Below, in pieces: positions 36,091-47,042 of a DNA stretch of 64,000 nucleotides. The stretch is from Ceratotherium simum simum (taxonomy: Eukaryota > Chordata > Mammalia > Perissodactyla > Rhinocerotidae): assembly GCF_000283155.1 (NCBI RefSeq), contig NW_004454160.1, forward strand, positions 11,006,129 to 11,070,128, given 5' to 3'. The position numbers and the translations under genes were made by a program. Positions within the stretch are counted from its first letter, which is position 1, and each line of letters starts with the position of its first letter. The notes under the pieces were generated by a model, which saw only the letters and a list, made by a program, of their open reading frames with translations, was not told where the DNA came from and did not search any database.

Positions 36091-37824
36091 CCCTCTCCAA
36101 GTTAACCCAGCTCTGCAGTGAACCAGCTTGTGAACTTGACTGTTAAGGTATCTTCCAGCACTGGCAGTCTAAACTTCTCTCATCATAGTTAAGGGCCAGA
36201 CCAGCTAACATTATGATTAGCCTGAGAATTGGCTAAGAACACTATAAGTGGTTGAAGAGTAGAAACTTCAGACATAAAGACTCAAAAAGTATGATTAGGG
36301 GAAAAAGATCTATAAACTCAAAGAGCTAGTCAAATAGCCTCAGATCAGGGAGAAAAATCCTTAATTATAAGCTTGACATTTAGTTTAACTATAATCCTTC
36401 CCCAAATCACAAAAGCACTGACTTCCTAAACTGGAATATTAACTTTCCAAATACAAACTAGTCAAGGATTCATATGATAAGAAAATTAGTTGAGAAGTCT
36501 CACATTAATTTTAGACATAAAGCCTTTAAAAATCAAAATAGAGGGTTGCATGTACAAGAAAGAAAATATTTTCAGACTTATGACAAAACTTCTTAATAAA
36601 AAAAATACCAAACTCTTTGGAAGACCTCTTGGTTATCCAGGCTCACAGGGCAGGAGCTCTGGGGTAGTCTTGTGACAATGCCTTGGAGCCAAAGTCCTCC
36701 CTCTCTGGGATGTCTGGTCAGCTGTAAGCTGACCAAGATGGTGGAACTCCACCCCTAAAGGCTAAGATAACATTTTGAACCATGAATTTACTTGTCAGCA
36801 ATATTTCAAAGACACATCTATCTGATGACTCACTGCCAGACTGTTTTGAGGTGACCATTTGTGGGTGTCAAAAGCCAAGAAAGTGTTCATGATTTAGCCA
36901 TCCGGAATAATCACCTCTGTGGAGGCAGAATAACCCTGACCAAGAACATGAACTGTAGGTTGAACAAGGTGCCTTCAGATTTATCTGACAAACCCGAACA
37001 GCCCAGGACACTGAAAGGTGTCTAGGGTAGCCCTCCACCCTCACCAGTGATTCCTCTTCTGCCCCTGGTTAGTATCTACATCGTTGTGGTTTCTGCAGAT
37101 CAAGTGGAGCTTCCGGGGAAGTGTGCAGGGTTGAGGCACAAAAGGGTAAGGAGTAGCAAAAAGGGAGTCAGACGTCAGCTGTCCAAAAAGAGGAAATACT
37201 TGTCTTGTGCACAGTAATAATGGGTGAGCATGCTAAGGGGCAAGTTAAAAGGTCAAAAGAGTCAATGAAATGAGTGACGGCTTATGGAGGTGGGGGCAGG
37301 GGGATGGCAACAGGAATCCTCCAGATTGAGCACCTTCAGGGACAAACCAAAACTGGAAACATGGGTGAACTGCTGGATATAGAAAGGACTCGACCCAATG
37401 CTAAGGGCTTCAGTTTCAGCCCTTCAAGCAATACTTACCAAAGGACTCATCTTTATTGCTACCCCTCCCAGAAATAGCCTCATGTTAGAGCCCCCTCTTT
37501 TTGGAGATACTCCAAGAACTATGAAAACTGTGCTGATATCAGTCACACCACTGGGGTTCTCTGCAAAATGCAAGAATATTTAAAATGTTTAAAAATCTTT
37601 TTAAATTTAGATTTTTATTTAAAATTTGTAAATACTTTTAAATTGTAAAAGAAAGTTAGGCCAGAGTGGGAGAGCTTGGAAATATGAGTGAATGTTCCAA
37701 ATAGGCAGTACCCTAGAATATGGGAACAAGGCAAACAGTTGTATAATCTGTGCATATGTTGACATCAAGACCAGGGGGTCTCCTAACTCTCATGGAGAAA
37801 ACTAGGATTTTGTAAAAGATAATA

Positions 37825-38030
37825 CTTATAAATGATAAAGCACTTTCACGACTGTTAGTTCATTAGATCCCCCAAATAATCCAATGAAGTAAGCTCAAAT
37901 GCTATCATTCTTCCCATTTTACAAATAATGGAATGAGACTTAGTAGAACAAAGTGAAATACCCAAAGTCACACAGCTATGACTGTCCAAGCCCAACCCTA
38001 TGCTCCATCCTTACTCCCACACCAGGCATT
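37825..38030 (-). repeat. MIR SINE
   Basis: Inverted MIR: 'CATTAGATCCCCCAAATAAT', 'TTCTTCCCATTTTACAAATA', 'CAAAGTCACACAGCTATGAC'. Confidence 0.65.
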
Positions 38031-38064
38031 GAGACTAACATATAATAAATACGTTAATTTAATG

Positions 38065-38225
38065 CAATTATTAATTAATGAATTAATTCAACAAACATAT
38101 CTCAAAAGCCTATTAGGAACCAAATCCAGGGCAAATTCCTGCTCTCAAGGAGTTTACAGTCTGATGGGCAAGCAGATATGTAAACAGACAAAATAGTAGA
38201 TGAAAAGTTCCATAAGGACATGTGA
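38065..38225 (-). repeat. L2-like ancient repeat fragment
   Basis: 'TTCAACAAACATATCTCAAA' then 'CTGCTCTCAAGGAGTTTACA' and 'GTCTGATGGGCAAGCAGATA' follow the same pattern as the element at 21705. Family uncertain. Confidence 0.4.
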
Positions 38226-38654
38226 AATGGAATCACCCTGAAGAAGGGTGGCCAGCCACATGGAGTCTTTAAAAAGGAGTCAAAAGGACATTAATAGGAT
38301 GTCTCCCTCCAGTATTCTCCAGCTGTGATTCTTATGGGCAGTACTAGTTATTGAGAAAGAAAAAAATACTTCTAGTATCCAGCAAAGCAATTTATCCAGT
38401 CTTATAACCTGGTAGGCAGATCCAACCTCTTTTGCTTAAATGCTGAGCTGACCAAACAACCTTCCAAATTGTATTCAGGAACACTGAGTTGATCCATTCC
38501 AGCAAGAGGAAAGAAATATCCTCCTTAAATAACCTGTTGCTATTTATCCTGCCAGGGTCCTCTTTTTGTTGTGAATTAATAGATAGTTCTTCTGGTCTAG
38601 AAAGCAGCTTTGGGAAAGTTATCATGAGCCAATTCGCTATACCGGTCCCATCCA

Positions 38655-39000
38655 ATGGAACTTGCTGTGATTATGTTCAATAGGGTAGCTAGCTACCTGT
38701 GGCTACTGAAGATCTGAAATATGGCTAGGGAAACTGAGGGAGTGACTTATAATGTTCTTTAATTTTAATTAATTTAATAGCCACATGTAGCTATCCGCTA
38801 CCGATTTGGAGAGCACAGCTCTAGATCCTTGCTACTCAAAGTGTGATGTGTGGACCAGCAGTGTCTGCATCACCTTATTACCTTGTTAGAAATGCAGAAT
38901 CTCAAGCCCCACCCAAACCTACTGATTCAGAATCTGCTTGTTAACAAGTTCCCCAGGTGATCTGTAGGCACATTAAACTTTGAAAATGGCATGGTTACTT
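38655..39000. repeat. hAT/Charlie-type fragments (MER5-like at right)
   Basis: 38817-39000 reads 'CTACTCAAAGTGTGATGTGT', 'GACCAGCAGTGTCTGCATCA', 'TTGTTAGAAATGCAGAATCT', 'CAAGTTCCCCAGGTGATCTG', which is MER5-like. 38655-38815 resembles another short element containing 'AATAGCCACATGTAGCTAT'. Both are non-coding. Confidence 0.6.
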
Positions 39001-39373
39001 CTGGATGAGCCTAAAAAAAGGGATTAACTGAGGACCACATCTGTGGTGACCTCTTCAAATTGCAGACACTCACACTTCAGACTGGAGTCCAGCATTAGGG
39101 GCCTTCTCCTTTCTTTGTGTCTGTCTCTCCCCTATCCCTTAAATGTTTCAGAAAGAAAAAAGGGAGAGAAAGAGAGAGCCTGGAATACTGGGTCTAAGGA
39201 AAGCTGGTACAGGATATGGGGATGGGGGAGGGGTAGGAAGAGCATGTGTTTCTCAGGGATACTTGTACAAAATAAAATTATGGAATTTCCTTGATAATTA
39301 TTGAATATGGATGATGGGTATACAGGAGTTATTGTACTATTTTCTCTACTTTTGTATATGTTTGAAATTTTTC

Positions 39374-39630
39374 GGGGCCAGCCTGGTGGCATAGCGGTTA
39401 CGTTCGCGCATTCTGCTTCAGCGGCCTGGGGTTCACAGGTTCGGATCCTGGACGCGGACCTACTCACCGCTCATCAGGCCATGCTGAGGCAGCATCCCAC
39501 CTAGAAGAACTAGAAAAGACCTACAACTAGGATATACAACTATGTACTGGGGCTTTGGGGATAAAAGAAAAAGAAGAATATTCGCAACAGATGTTAGCTC
39601 AGGGCCAATCTTCCTCAAAAAAAAAAAAAA
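39374..39630 (+). mobile_element. ERE-type SINE with perfect target-site duplication
   Basis: The fullest copy here: head GGGGCCAGCCTGGTGGC, B box GGTTCGGATCC, the 'TACTGGGGCTTTGGGG' segment and then 'GTTAGCTCAGGGCCAATC' with an A14 tail. It therefore carries both modules seen separately in the copies at 5812 and 3131. GAAATTTTTC at 39364-39373 and 39631-39640 is the insertion duplication. Confidence 0.92.
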
Positions 39631-39679
39631 GAAATTTTTCAAAATTAAAAAACAGAGGTGATTTCAGAGATGAGATGTG

Positions 39680-40210
39680 TGTGATAGCCAGCCTCCAAGA
39701 TGGCCCCCAACGATTCTCTCCTCCTGGTATTCATGCCTTTGTGTAGTCTCTTTCTATACTAAATCAGGGCTGGTCCATGTAACCAAAGTGGAGGTGATGG
39801 GTGTGACCTGGGAGAGCTAGGTCATTGTGACTTCTGCCTTGCCCTCTCTTGGATCTCTTGCTCTGAGGGCAGTCAACTACAATGTTGTAAGGACACTCAA
39901 GCAGTCTTGCGGAGAGGCATTTATGGAGAGGAGCCAAGGCCTCCTGCCAACAGCCAGCCACATGAGTGAGCCACGTAAGTGAGCCTCTGTGGAAATTGAT
40001 TCTCCGACCCCAGTCAAGCCTTCCAATGATTGCAGCTCCACGTGACATATGATTGCAACTGCACGATAGATCTCCAAGCCAGAACTGCCTGTAAGTGGCT
40101 CCTGAATCTCTGACCAACAGAAACTGTGAAAGACAATAAAGGTATATTGTTGCATGAAGCCAGTGAGTTTTGGGATAATTTGTTATGCAGCAATAGAGAA
40201 CTGATGCAAC
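39680..40210 (+). mobile_element. MLT1-type (MaLR) solitary LTR
   Basis: It begins TGTGATAGCCAGCCTCCAAG and has the typical 'TATTCATGCCTTTGTGTAGT' and 'AAGCCAGTGAGTTTTGGGAT' segments. It ends 'GCAGCAATAGAGAACTGATG'. An AATAAA near 40135 is its own poly(A) signal. It is an old non-coding LTR of the ERVL-MaLR class with no internal region. Confidence 0.75.
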
Positions 40211-41685
40211 GTCATTTCAGGATTTCCCACCCCCTGAATACCCTCTCCACCTTATCACTGATGCCTGAAATGAACAGGAAAAGACAGACCTTTTTCACAC
40301 TGTGCATAAGGTTAACATGCTAATATCCCTTGAAGACATAATACATTCACTTAAATTCAGGGTAAAACATACGTGACAGATATAAATTCTTTCTTTTTAA
40401 AACTCTTAGCAAGCTAATGTATTGAGACATTAATTTCAGTCTTGCTCTTGCTGTTGTAAGAGACTAGAAGGAATAAAAAGGTAATTTCTCTCTCAGGGTC
40501 TGCCATCCCAAGAATAGCTAGTCTTGAATCACAAGTCTAGGCTCTTCTTTCATCCCTCTCTCCTCATGCCCAACGCCCAACACATACTGTTAACAACTTC
40601 TTGGTGTTTCAAGGGCCACCCTAAAGAAGACACCCTCCCTTCACCTTGAGGATTAGGTAATAGAGAAACTATGCTAGAATTGCTCCATAAGGGGAGGGGA
40701 AAGAGCCAGTACTGGTTCAGGAAGAGGGCAAGTGGCCAGGCTTAAAGGATGAATGACTTCTCCCAGGCTAGGAAGGGTTTTGGAGTTTAAAGGCATGGAA
40801 ACCTGTCCGTGGCTTGTACGCAGTCCCTGTGTGTGTGTGTCAGGGGCGGTGTGGGGACTGCTGCATGGGGTGTCTGAGGAAGTAGGATCTCTGGCCTGGC
40901 CATGCACCAAAGACCCCCCCTCCTACCTCCACTCCTGCCCATCTGGTTCGCAGGCTGTGGAACTGTACCCTTCAGTGGTACCCCAAGGGTCGTGGAATAG
41001 TAGCATCAAGACTGAAAAAAAAAGGCTCTTCCCCAAATCGTTCCCGAAATTTTTGGGACTTCACAGCCCTAGGGAGAGGGGAGGGGGAACCTCAGAACGT
41101 GACTAATGAACTTCCCGCCAACACTGACAGGCGGGAGCTGAGCCAGATTTCTTTAATTTGTGAAATTAATAAAGACGTGTGACTCTTCTTGCCCGAGTCA
41201 GTTGCAGCCAACTCACTTCAGTTAGACCTACTTTTCCTGCGAGCGGTTTTGGTAGGTGGAGGGGTGGGGGGGCTGGAGTGTTGAAGGGATGGAAGAAGGT
41301 GGAAGCAGTAACAGAGGACCTAAGGGGCCAGAGGCCCCCTCCTGGCAGTTTTCGTCACCAGGTCTCGGCCCCCAACACATTGAGAGAACGACCCAGCGCC
41401 CTGCCGCCCGCCGGACTCCGACACAAACACACGCACGTGCGCCCCGCCCCCGCCGCGCGCACGCGCCCCGAGGCTCCGGCGGAGGCGACGGGCGCGCGCG
41501 CGGTGCTCGCTGCCCCCACGCCGCTCCCTCCGCTCGGATCGCGGCGCCTCCCGCTCCCCGCACCGCTCCACGACGGACCCGCGGACCCGGAGGCGGCGGC
41601 CGTGGTCGGTGGGCTCCGGCGGGCGCAGCGGTCGAGGCGGCGGCGCGGGGAAGGCGAGCGGAGCCCGGCAAGTCTCCGGGAGGCG

Positions 41686-41742
41686 ATGTCGCCAGGCGCG
41701 GGCCCCTGCGTAAGGCGGGCGCCGCGACAGGCCGGCCAGTGA
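41686..41742 (+). promoter_or_regulatory. Upstream ORF 1 in the AMIGO1 leader (18 codons)
   Basis: ATG in context GGCGATGT (G at -3) opens 18 codons and stops at TGA 41740-41742. It is present only if transcription starts upstream of it. Confidence 0.4.
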
Positions 41743-41784
41743 GGCGCCGCTGGGGGAGGCCGCGACGGAGCTCCCGGACCCGCC

Positions 41785-41793
41785 ATGGGCTGA
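41785..41793 (+). promoter_or_regulatory. Two-codon upstream ORF with ideal start context
   Basis: CCCGCCATGGGCTGA: a Kozak-perfect ATG followed by one glycine codon and a stop, 20 nt before the exon 1 donor. Such minimal frames are known to stall or consume scanning ribosomes. Confidence 0.55.
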
Positions 41794-41813
41794 GACACGT
41801 CCTCGCCGAGCAG

Positions 41814-42275
41814 GTGCAGTGACTAGAGGTCCCGGGTGGAGCCCGCCCCGACAGGCCCCGGGGACCCTAAACGCCGTCAGGACGCGCCCTACCTGCCTGG
41901 CGCCCTGATGACCTTCCCTCTGCTCCTCCCCAAAGGCCCTGCTGACCCCGCCTCCAAACCCCGCCCATGCAACCCCTGTGGTCCCAACAGTCCCTGACAT
42001 CCGGGCATACCCCATCCTACACTCCTGTGACCCCAGCCCAGTAGGCCCTTGTGCCTGTCTCCTCCTTTGCCCCAGTATTTTGAGCCCACCGCCTGCACAG
42101 TGCCTGGGAACTGTCCAGCATCTCTACCTTTCTCTTCTAGCCCGGTGGGGGTTGCGGTGGGAAGGTGAGAGGAAGGAGGGAGAGTCGGTCTTTCCCTCCA
42201 GAGGCCCTGGTGACCACAGACCCTTTCTGTCTCCCTTATGCCTGTAGTGAAAGTGACCCTTCTTTACCCCACCAG
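41814..42275 (+). other. AMIGO1: AMIGO1 intron 1
   Basis: GT donor at 41814 and a pyrimidine-rich acceptor TTCTTTACCCCACCAG ending at 42275. 462 bp; CG-rich at its left end, nothing else notable. Confidence 0.7.
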
Positions 42276-42278
42276 AAC

Positions 42279-42290
42279 ATGCCTGGGTGA
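42279..42290 (+). promoter_or_regulatory. Three-codon upstream ORF in AMIGO1 exon 2
   Basis: AACATGCCTGGGTGA: ATG-CCT-GGG-TGA with A at -3, starting four bases into exon 2 and ending 50 nt before the AMIGO1 ATG. Confidence 0.55.
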
Positions 42291-42340
42291 CTCCCTCCCA
42301 GATCTTCCTTGTGGCCTTCCTCGCCCTCCCCAGTGACACT

Positions 42341-43822
42341 ATGCAACCCCAGGGTGACCTGCGAGGCCTCTGGCTCCTGCTGCTGTCCTTTTTCCTGCTC
42401 CTCTTTGAGGTGGCCAGAGCTGGCCGTCCCTTGGTTAGCTGTCCTGCTGCCTGCCTGTGTGCCAGCAACATCCTCAGCTGCTCCAAGCAGCAGCTGCCCA
42501 ACGTGCCCCACTCCTTGCCCAGCTACACCGCACTACTGGACCTCAGCCACAACAACCTGAGCCGCCTGCGGGCCGAGTGGACCCCCACGCGCCTGACCCA
42601 CCTGCACTCCCTGCTGCTGAGCCACAACCACCTGAACTTCATCTCCTCTGAGGCCTTTTCCCCAGTACCCAACCTGCGCTACCTGGACCTCTCCTCCAAC
42701 CAGCTGCGGACACTGGACGAGTTCCTGTTCAGTGAACTGCAAGCACTGGAGGTGCTGCTGCTCTACAATAACCACATCGTGGCAGTGGACCGCTCTGCCT
42801 TCGATGACATGGCCCAGCTGCAGAAACTCTACTTGAGCCAGAACCAGATCTCTCGCTTCCCTCTGGAACTGGTCAAGGAAGGAGCCAAGCTACCCAAACT
42901 CACGCTCCTGGACCTGTCCTCCAACAAGCTAAAGAACCTACCATTGCCCGACCTGCAGAAGCTGCCCGCGTGGATCAAGAATGGGCTGTACCTACATAAC
43001 AACCCCCTACACTGCGACTGTGAGCTTTACCAGCTCTTTTCACACTGGCAGTACCGGCAGCTGAGCTCCGTGATGGACTTTCAGGAGGATCTGTACTGCG
43101 TGAGCTCCAAGAAACTGCACAATGTCTTCAACCTGAGTTTCCTCAACTGCAGTGAGTACAAGGAACATGCCTGGGAGGCCCACCTGGGTGACCCCTTGAC
43201 CATCAAATGTGACACCAAGCAGCAGGGGATGACCAAGGTGTGGGTGACACCAAACAATGAACGAGTGCTAGAGGAGGTGGCCAACAGCACAGTGACAGTG
43301 TCCAAGGATGGCAGTCTTCATTTCCAGCATGTGCAGGTCGAGGATGGGGGGGTGTATACCTGCTACGCCATGGGGGAGGCTTTCAACGAGACACTGTCTG
43401 TGGAGTTGAAAGTGTACAATTTCACCTCACACGGACACCATGACACTCTCAACACGGCCTATACCACCCTAGTAGGCTGTATCCTCAGTGTGGTCCTGGT
43501 CCTCATATACCTGTACCTCACTCCTTGCCGCTGCTGGTGCCGGGGTGTTGAGAAGCCTTCCAGCCATCAAGCAGACAGCCTGAGCTCTTCCATGCTTAGT
43601 ACCACCCCCAACCACGATCCTATGGCTGGCGGGGACAAGGATGATGGTTTTGACCGGCGGGTGGCCTTCCTGGAACCTGCTGGACCCGGGCAGGGTCAAA
43701 ACGGCAAGCTGAAGCCAGGCAACACCCTGCCGGTGCCCGAGGCAACAGGCAAGGGCCAGCGGAGGATGTCAGATCCGGAATCGGTCAGCTCGGTCTTCTC
43801 TGATACGCCCATTGTGGTGTGA
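42341..43822 (+). CDS. AMIGO1: AMIGO1, LRR-Ig neuronal adhesion protein
   Basis: One intact coding exon of 493 residues, the usual length. AMIGO1 is a type I membrane protein in neurons that promotes neurite outgrowth by homophilic adhesion and is an auxiliary subunit of Kv2.1 channels (literature). Visible: signal peptide 1-27; LRR N-cap with Cys34/38/40/47; six LRRs about 62-215 (repeated LxxLxLSxNxL); LRR C-cap with Cys225/227/253/270; an Ig C2 domain with Cys290 and Cys341 (DGGVYTCYA); N-glycosylation sites such as NSS 120s-type turns, NLS 264 and NET 349; TM about 373-393; a conserved cytoplasmic tail ending SVFSDTPIVV. The ATG at 42341 has A at -3; the frame is open to a GTG at 42287 but has no earlier ATG in exon 2. 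Confidence 0.97.
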   Translation: MQPQGDLRGLWLLLLSFFLLLFEVARAGRPLVSCPAACLCASNILSCSKQQLPNVPHSLPSYTALLDLSHNNLSRLRAEWTPTRLTHLHSLLLSHNHLNFISSEAFSPVPNLRYLDLSSNQLRTLDEFLFSELQALEVLLLYNNHIVAVDRSAFDDMAQLQKLYLSQNQISRFPLELVKEGAKLPKLTLLDLSSNKLKNLPLPDLQKLPAWIKNGLYLHNNPLHCDCELYQLFSHWQYRQLSSVMDFQEDLYCVSSKKLHNVFNLSFLNCSEYKEHAWEAHLGDPLTIKCDTKQQGMTKVWVTPNNERVLEEVANSTVTVSKDGSLHFQHVQVEDGGVYTCYAMGEAFNETLSVELKVYNFTSHGHHDTLNTAYTTLVGCILSVVLVLIYLYLTPCRCWCRGVEKPSSHQADSLSSSMLSTTPNHDPMAGGDKDDGFDRRVAFLEPAGPGQGQNGKLKPGNTLPVPEATGKGQRRMSDPESVSSVFSDTPIVV

Positions 43823-45690
43823 GCAGGATGGGTTGGTGGGGAGATTCTGCCCCAGGAGAGGTAATGCACCCCTGAAGGATATGAGGGGATGGAAGAGAGG
43901 GCTGGCTGCCCAAGGGAGTAGGTTCCCCCTGACCTCAAGGGAATTGGTCACGGGTACAAGAGCAGGCTAGATCCCAACCAGGGTGTGGCTGCCATGATTT
44001 TCAAATATGGATATATGAATCCTCAGGCAAATGCTACACCTCTACCCAAAGCCTTGGCAATTCTCAGTGTGGTGGAGGAAGACAAATGTGTCTTGAATTG
44101 GTTGGGAATGAGAAAGGTATGGGGAAAGAACAGATTCCCTAAACTTTTTCAAGGTCATCCCTAGCTCCTTAAGAGAAAATCATCTGGAAAAAAATCATTT
44201 TTTTTCTATCTCCGCCCACCCACACCTGGGATGTTGTGTGTGTTGGGGGAGCTTCCACAGGAGCCACATTGGGGAAAAGCTGCAGTAACTTCTTTGGCCA
44301 GGAAGTCACACTTCACAGCTGGGAAAATTGGAAACCTTTAGAAAAAGGAGTCAGGAAAAGGCTGAGACCTCAATCAAAAACACTCCCCAAAGCTGTTTTG
44401 AGACTTCCCACTAATGCCTTCCTCCTTCCCACTGAGCCCTGGGTGGATGGGTCTTTGCAGGAGCCTGGCCTATTGCCTGTCAGATATGGCAACAGTGTGA
44501 GATGTGGTATTTGTGTCTTGTCCTGGGACCAGTGGCACAGAGGGGTATAGCATGAATTGAGGGATCTGTGTCACAGCATAGGTGCCAGCACAAAACTTGT
44601 GGATGGGGGATAAAGTCCAGATTGGCTAATTCCCTGGTTGGTGAAACCCTTGGTTAGCATTTGATTCCCAGCACCTGTGTGTCAGGCCAGGGTGGGGACT
44701 GCTAAAGGCAGAGCTTTTATGGATGCCTGCCACAGACATGGGGTGTGGAGCCACTTCACGCTAGGAGGAGGAGGGTTAATCAACCTCTATTATGTAGCAT
44801 CCAGCCGGACCTACCTGATCTTCTGTGTATGCCATCTCTTTATTCAGACTCCTTACCAAGCTCAGATGGGATTCTGAGTTTTCCCTGGAAAGTCTGGCCC
44901 CAGCTGGGTGAGACTGGGCTTGGGGATGGAGGGGACCAGGTGTGTATCCCCTCTGTGTTGACAAAGCTGCCTTGCTCCTCTCTTAGAGATCTCACCCCTG
45001 CTGCAAAGCCAAAGCATGCGATTTCATCATCTGAGGGGTTGGAATTGGGTGGTCTTTGCCCTAGAATGGCAATTTGGAGTGTGGCTTAGAGTTCTGCCCT
45101 CCCCACAAGGTTCCAGGCAGTCTTGTAACAGAGACAATCAGTGGCACTAAACTTTCAGAAGGATGGTTCTGCCGTTCCTAGCCCCCTCAGCCAGAGGTCT
45201 GCGCCGTTGTAGTCGTCAGGTCAGAGGAACTTAAGAAGAATGGGCCTAACATTGCATTCCATCCAAGATTGCAGAATACTTTGGGTATGGAGATGACTGC
45301 TCCTTTAACTTCTCCCTTTGACTATACTGCAGGCTCTGGGAGATGGTTGCTCTGAGCTTTGTTAAGGGGACGAGTAGGGCAAAGGTGAAAATGTTCTCTG
45401 ATGTTGGTCTTTTTCAGTCTCTCCCCTCTCCCACCAAGTTCCCTGTCCATTGGAAGTTCTCCAGATCTTCTAGTTTTCGGACCTGCTCTTTAGGTTCCAA
45501 GAGGTGTTATTTACCCACAGATGAGGGCTGCTTGCTAGGAGGGCCTGATTCCCACTGCCTATTAAGATTGGGGAAGGGGACTGGAACTCAAATCTTCCCC
45601 TTGTCTGTTCCTGGGATCTCAAGACTGCTGTCCATCCTGTATTAGTAACCTAGTTTTGTCAACAGAGGTGCAGCATTTCCCTTAAGTACT

Positions 45691-45746
45691 TGCATGCTCA
45701 TAGGTATGCATGCTCATAGGTATGCATGCTTATAGGTATGCATGCA
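45691..45746 (+). repeat. 16-nt tandem repeat with four UGCAUG motifs in the AMIGO1 3' UTR
   Basis: Three to four copies of ATGCATGCTCATAGGT. TGCATG lies at 45691, 45707, 45723 and 45739, exactly 16 nt apart; one copy has TTATAGG for TCATAGG. UGCAUG is the RBFOX binding motif (established). Confidence 0.9.
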
Positions 45747-47036
45747 CACCAGCACCTTGACTTCCATCAGGACAGTGATTCTTTAGTCCCCACTAATGTC
45801 CACTTTCAGAATGGTCTCCACCTATGTGCACAACTTCATGCACACAATTTTCTTGCCCTGTAGGAGAGACTGTGACCACGCCAGGCTCCCCAAATACAAA
45901 CTCTTGGACCTTTAATTTCTGAACTCCCTGAAGCTTCACCCACATCTCCATAGCACTGAATAACTTCTCTGCAATGGCTGGAGTTAGTTGAACCACAGGT
46001 TGAGGACCTTGGGAGGGGTGGTGAGGAGCTAGCTGGTTCTTCAGACTCCTCAGAAACCTTCCTTGGATTAAAGACAATGTATGTGAGAAATAAATGTAGA
46101 ACTAGGTCAATGACGGACCCAGAAGGAAACTGGCAGAGGACCAAGGAGCTGTAAGTTGCTCTTCCTATGTTAACTGCCCTGGTAAGACAGGGGCAGGAGG
46201 GAAAAGTTGTCTGGTTAAATTCCAGAAACTTCTGAGGATTTTGTTACTGGAGCTATAGGACCCAGGACTCCCTCCTCAGACTTAGCAGGGAACCTGGGGA
46301 AATCTCATCTCCGTGCTGCAGTTTCTCCTCTGGGCACCATCTAGGGCTCTGAAAATCTTTACTGTCAAATGAAGCAGGCCTTCTGGGGCATTCTAGCTGA
46401 GTTCCTGAAGACTAGGAGGGCCATTTTCTTCATAAGTCCTACCCAATTTAGGGAATAAGAAAAGGCCCTGAGGCTCTAAGTCTCCCTATAATATCCACTA
46501 GTTTGCCCATAGTTTGCGAGACTGGTAGATATGCCTGGCTGCCCCACCAAGAGATTGAATTGATTAGCCTCTTCCCGTGGCTTCAGTTGATAGAACCAAA
46601 AGGTAGCTTTCTACTTGGGGAATTGAGTACTAGCATATGTAAGCTCATTAGAACCCAGGGTAGGAAACTGCCAGGTCTGCTTATCACCCCCTCCCCTTCC
46701 CACACCCATAAACCAGACATGTCTCCCAGGAAGCAGGTATCCCTGGAGACAGAATATGACAGGGCTCTACAATCTGTCTATGTGATTATTTGTGACCTTT
46801 TTCCTTTGCCTGTATTTATGGGGCTCATAGGAAGGGGCCAGGAGAGGGTACACCCAGGTGGGGAGAGCAAAACCAACTGATGCCAGTTTTCTCTGTGTTC
46901 ATACCCTGTCCTTCCTTGTAACCCTGCTGGCGAAGCAGGCAGGCTTCCCCATGTCCTGGACCCTGTTCCTCCCACTTGTGTATACCCAGGCTGGCAAACC
47001 TTGGAGCCTCTGGGCTCTGAAAACTAGACAATGATC

Positions 47037-47042
47037 ATTAAA
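47037..47042 (+). terminator. AMIGO1: AMIGO1 distal poly(A) signal (ATTAAA)
   Basis: GATCATTAAACCTGG is followed within 40 nt by GT/T-rich sequence (CATAGTCTGTGACTGATTTA), the expected layout for cleavage at about 47060. Confidence 0.55.

Larger units (their letters stand above)
13169..41170. other. 28 kb gene-free interval between divergent GPR61 and AMIGO1
   Basis: No protein gene, retrocopy or RNA gene is recognisable here; open frames are short and lack family features. Repeats are listed separately. The parts 14.1-14.9, 15.1-17.0, 19.2-20.7, 22.2-28.2, 32.0-33.5 and 36.1-37.8 kb are mostly unique-looking, often GC-rich sequence. The GPR61 untranslated first exon and promoter should be near the left end, and distal control elements for both brain-expressed neighbours are likely inside. 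I recall a gap of similar size in human. Confidence 0.65.
41560..41813 (+). other. AMIGO1: AMIGO1 non-coding exon 1 (5' end approximate)
   Basis: The exon ends at the donor CGAGCAG|GTGCAG (41813/41814). The sequence before it (GGGCTGAGACACGTCCTCGC) is what I recall of the AMIGO1 leader. The 5' end is a guess within the CpG island. Joined to exon 2 at 42276 it gives a leader with at least three upstream ATGs. Confidence 0.55.
41170..41960 (+). promoter_or_regulatory. AMIGO1: CpG-island promoter of AMIGO1
   Basis: Very high CpG density is centred on 41400-41760, with no TATA box. It includes an NRF1-like GCGCGCACGCGCC near 41455. The AMIGO1 leader exon ends inside it. Long open frames on both strands here are a by-product of GC richness. 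Confidence 0.7.

Noticed and set aside
13169..41170. A hidden protein-coding gene or CRISPR-like array in the large gap
   Set aside because: No domain-bearing open frame, retrocopy or regularly spaced repeat array was found. The repeats present are ordinary mammalian interspersed elements.
41179..42015. Several 90-230 codon open frames on both strands around the AMIGO1 CpG island
   Set aside because: GC-rich sequence is poor in stop codons. The frames show Ala/Arg/Pro-rich composition with no family features and overlap each other on both strands.
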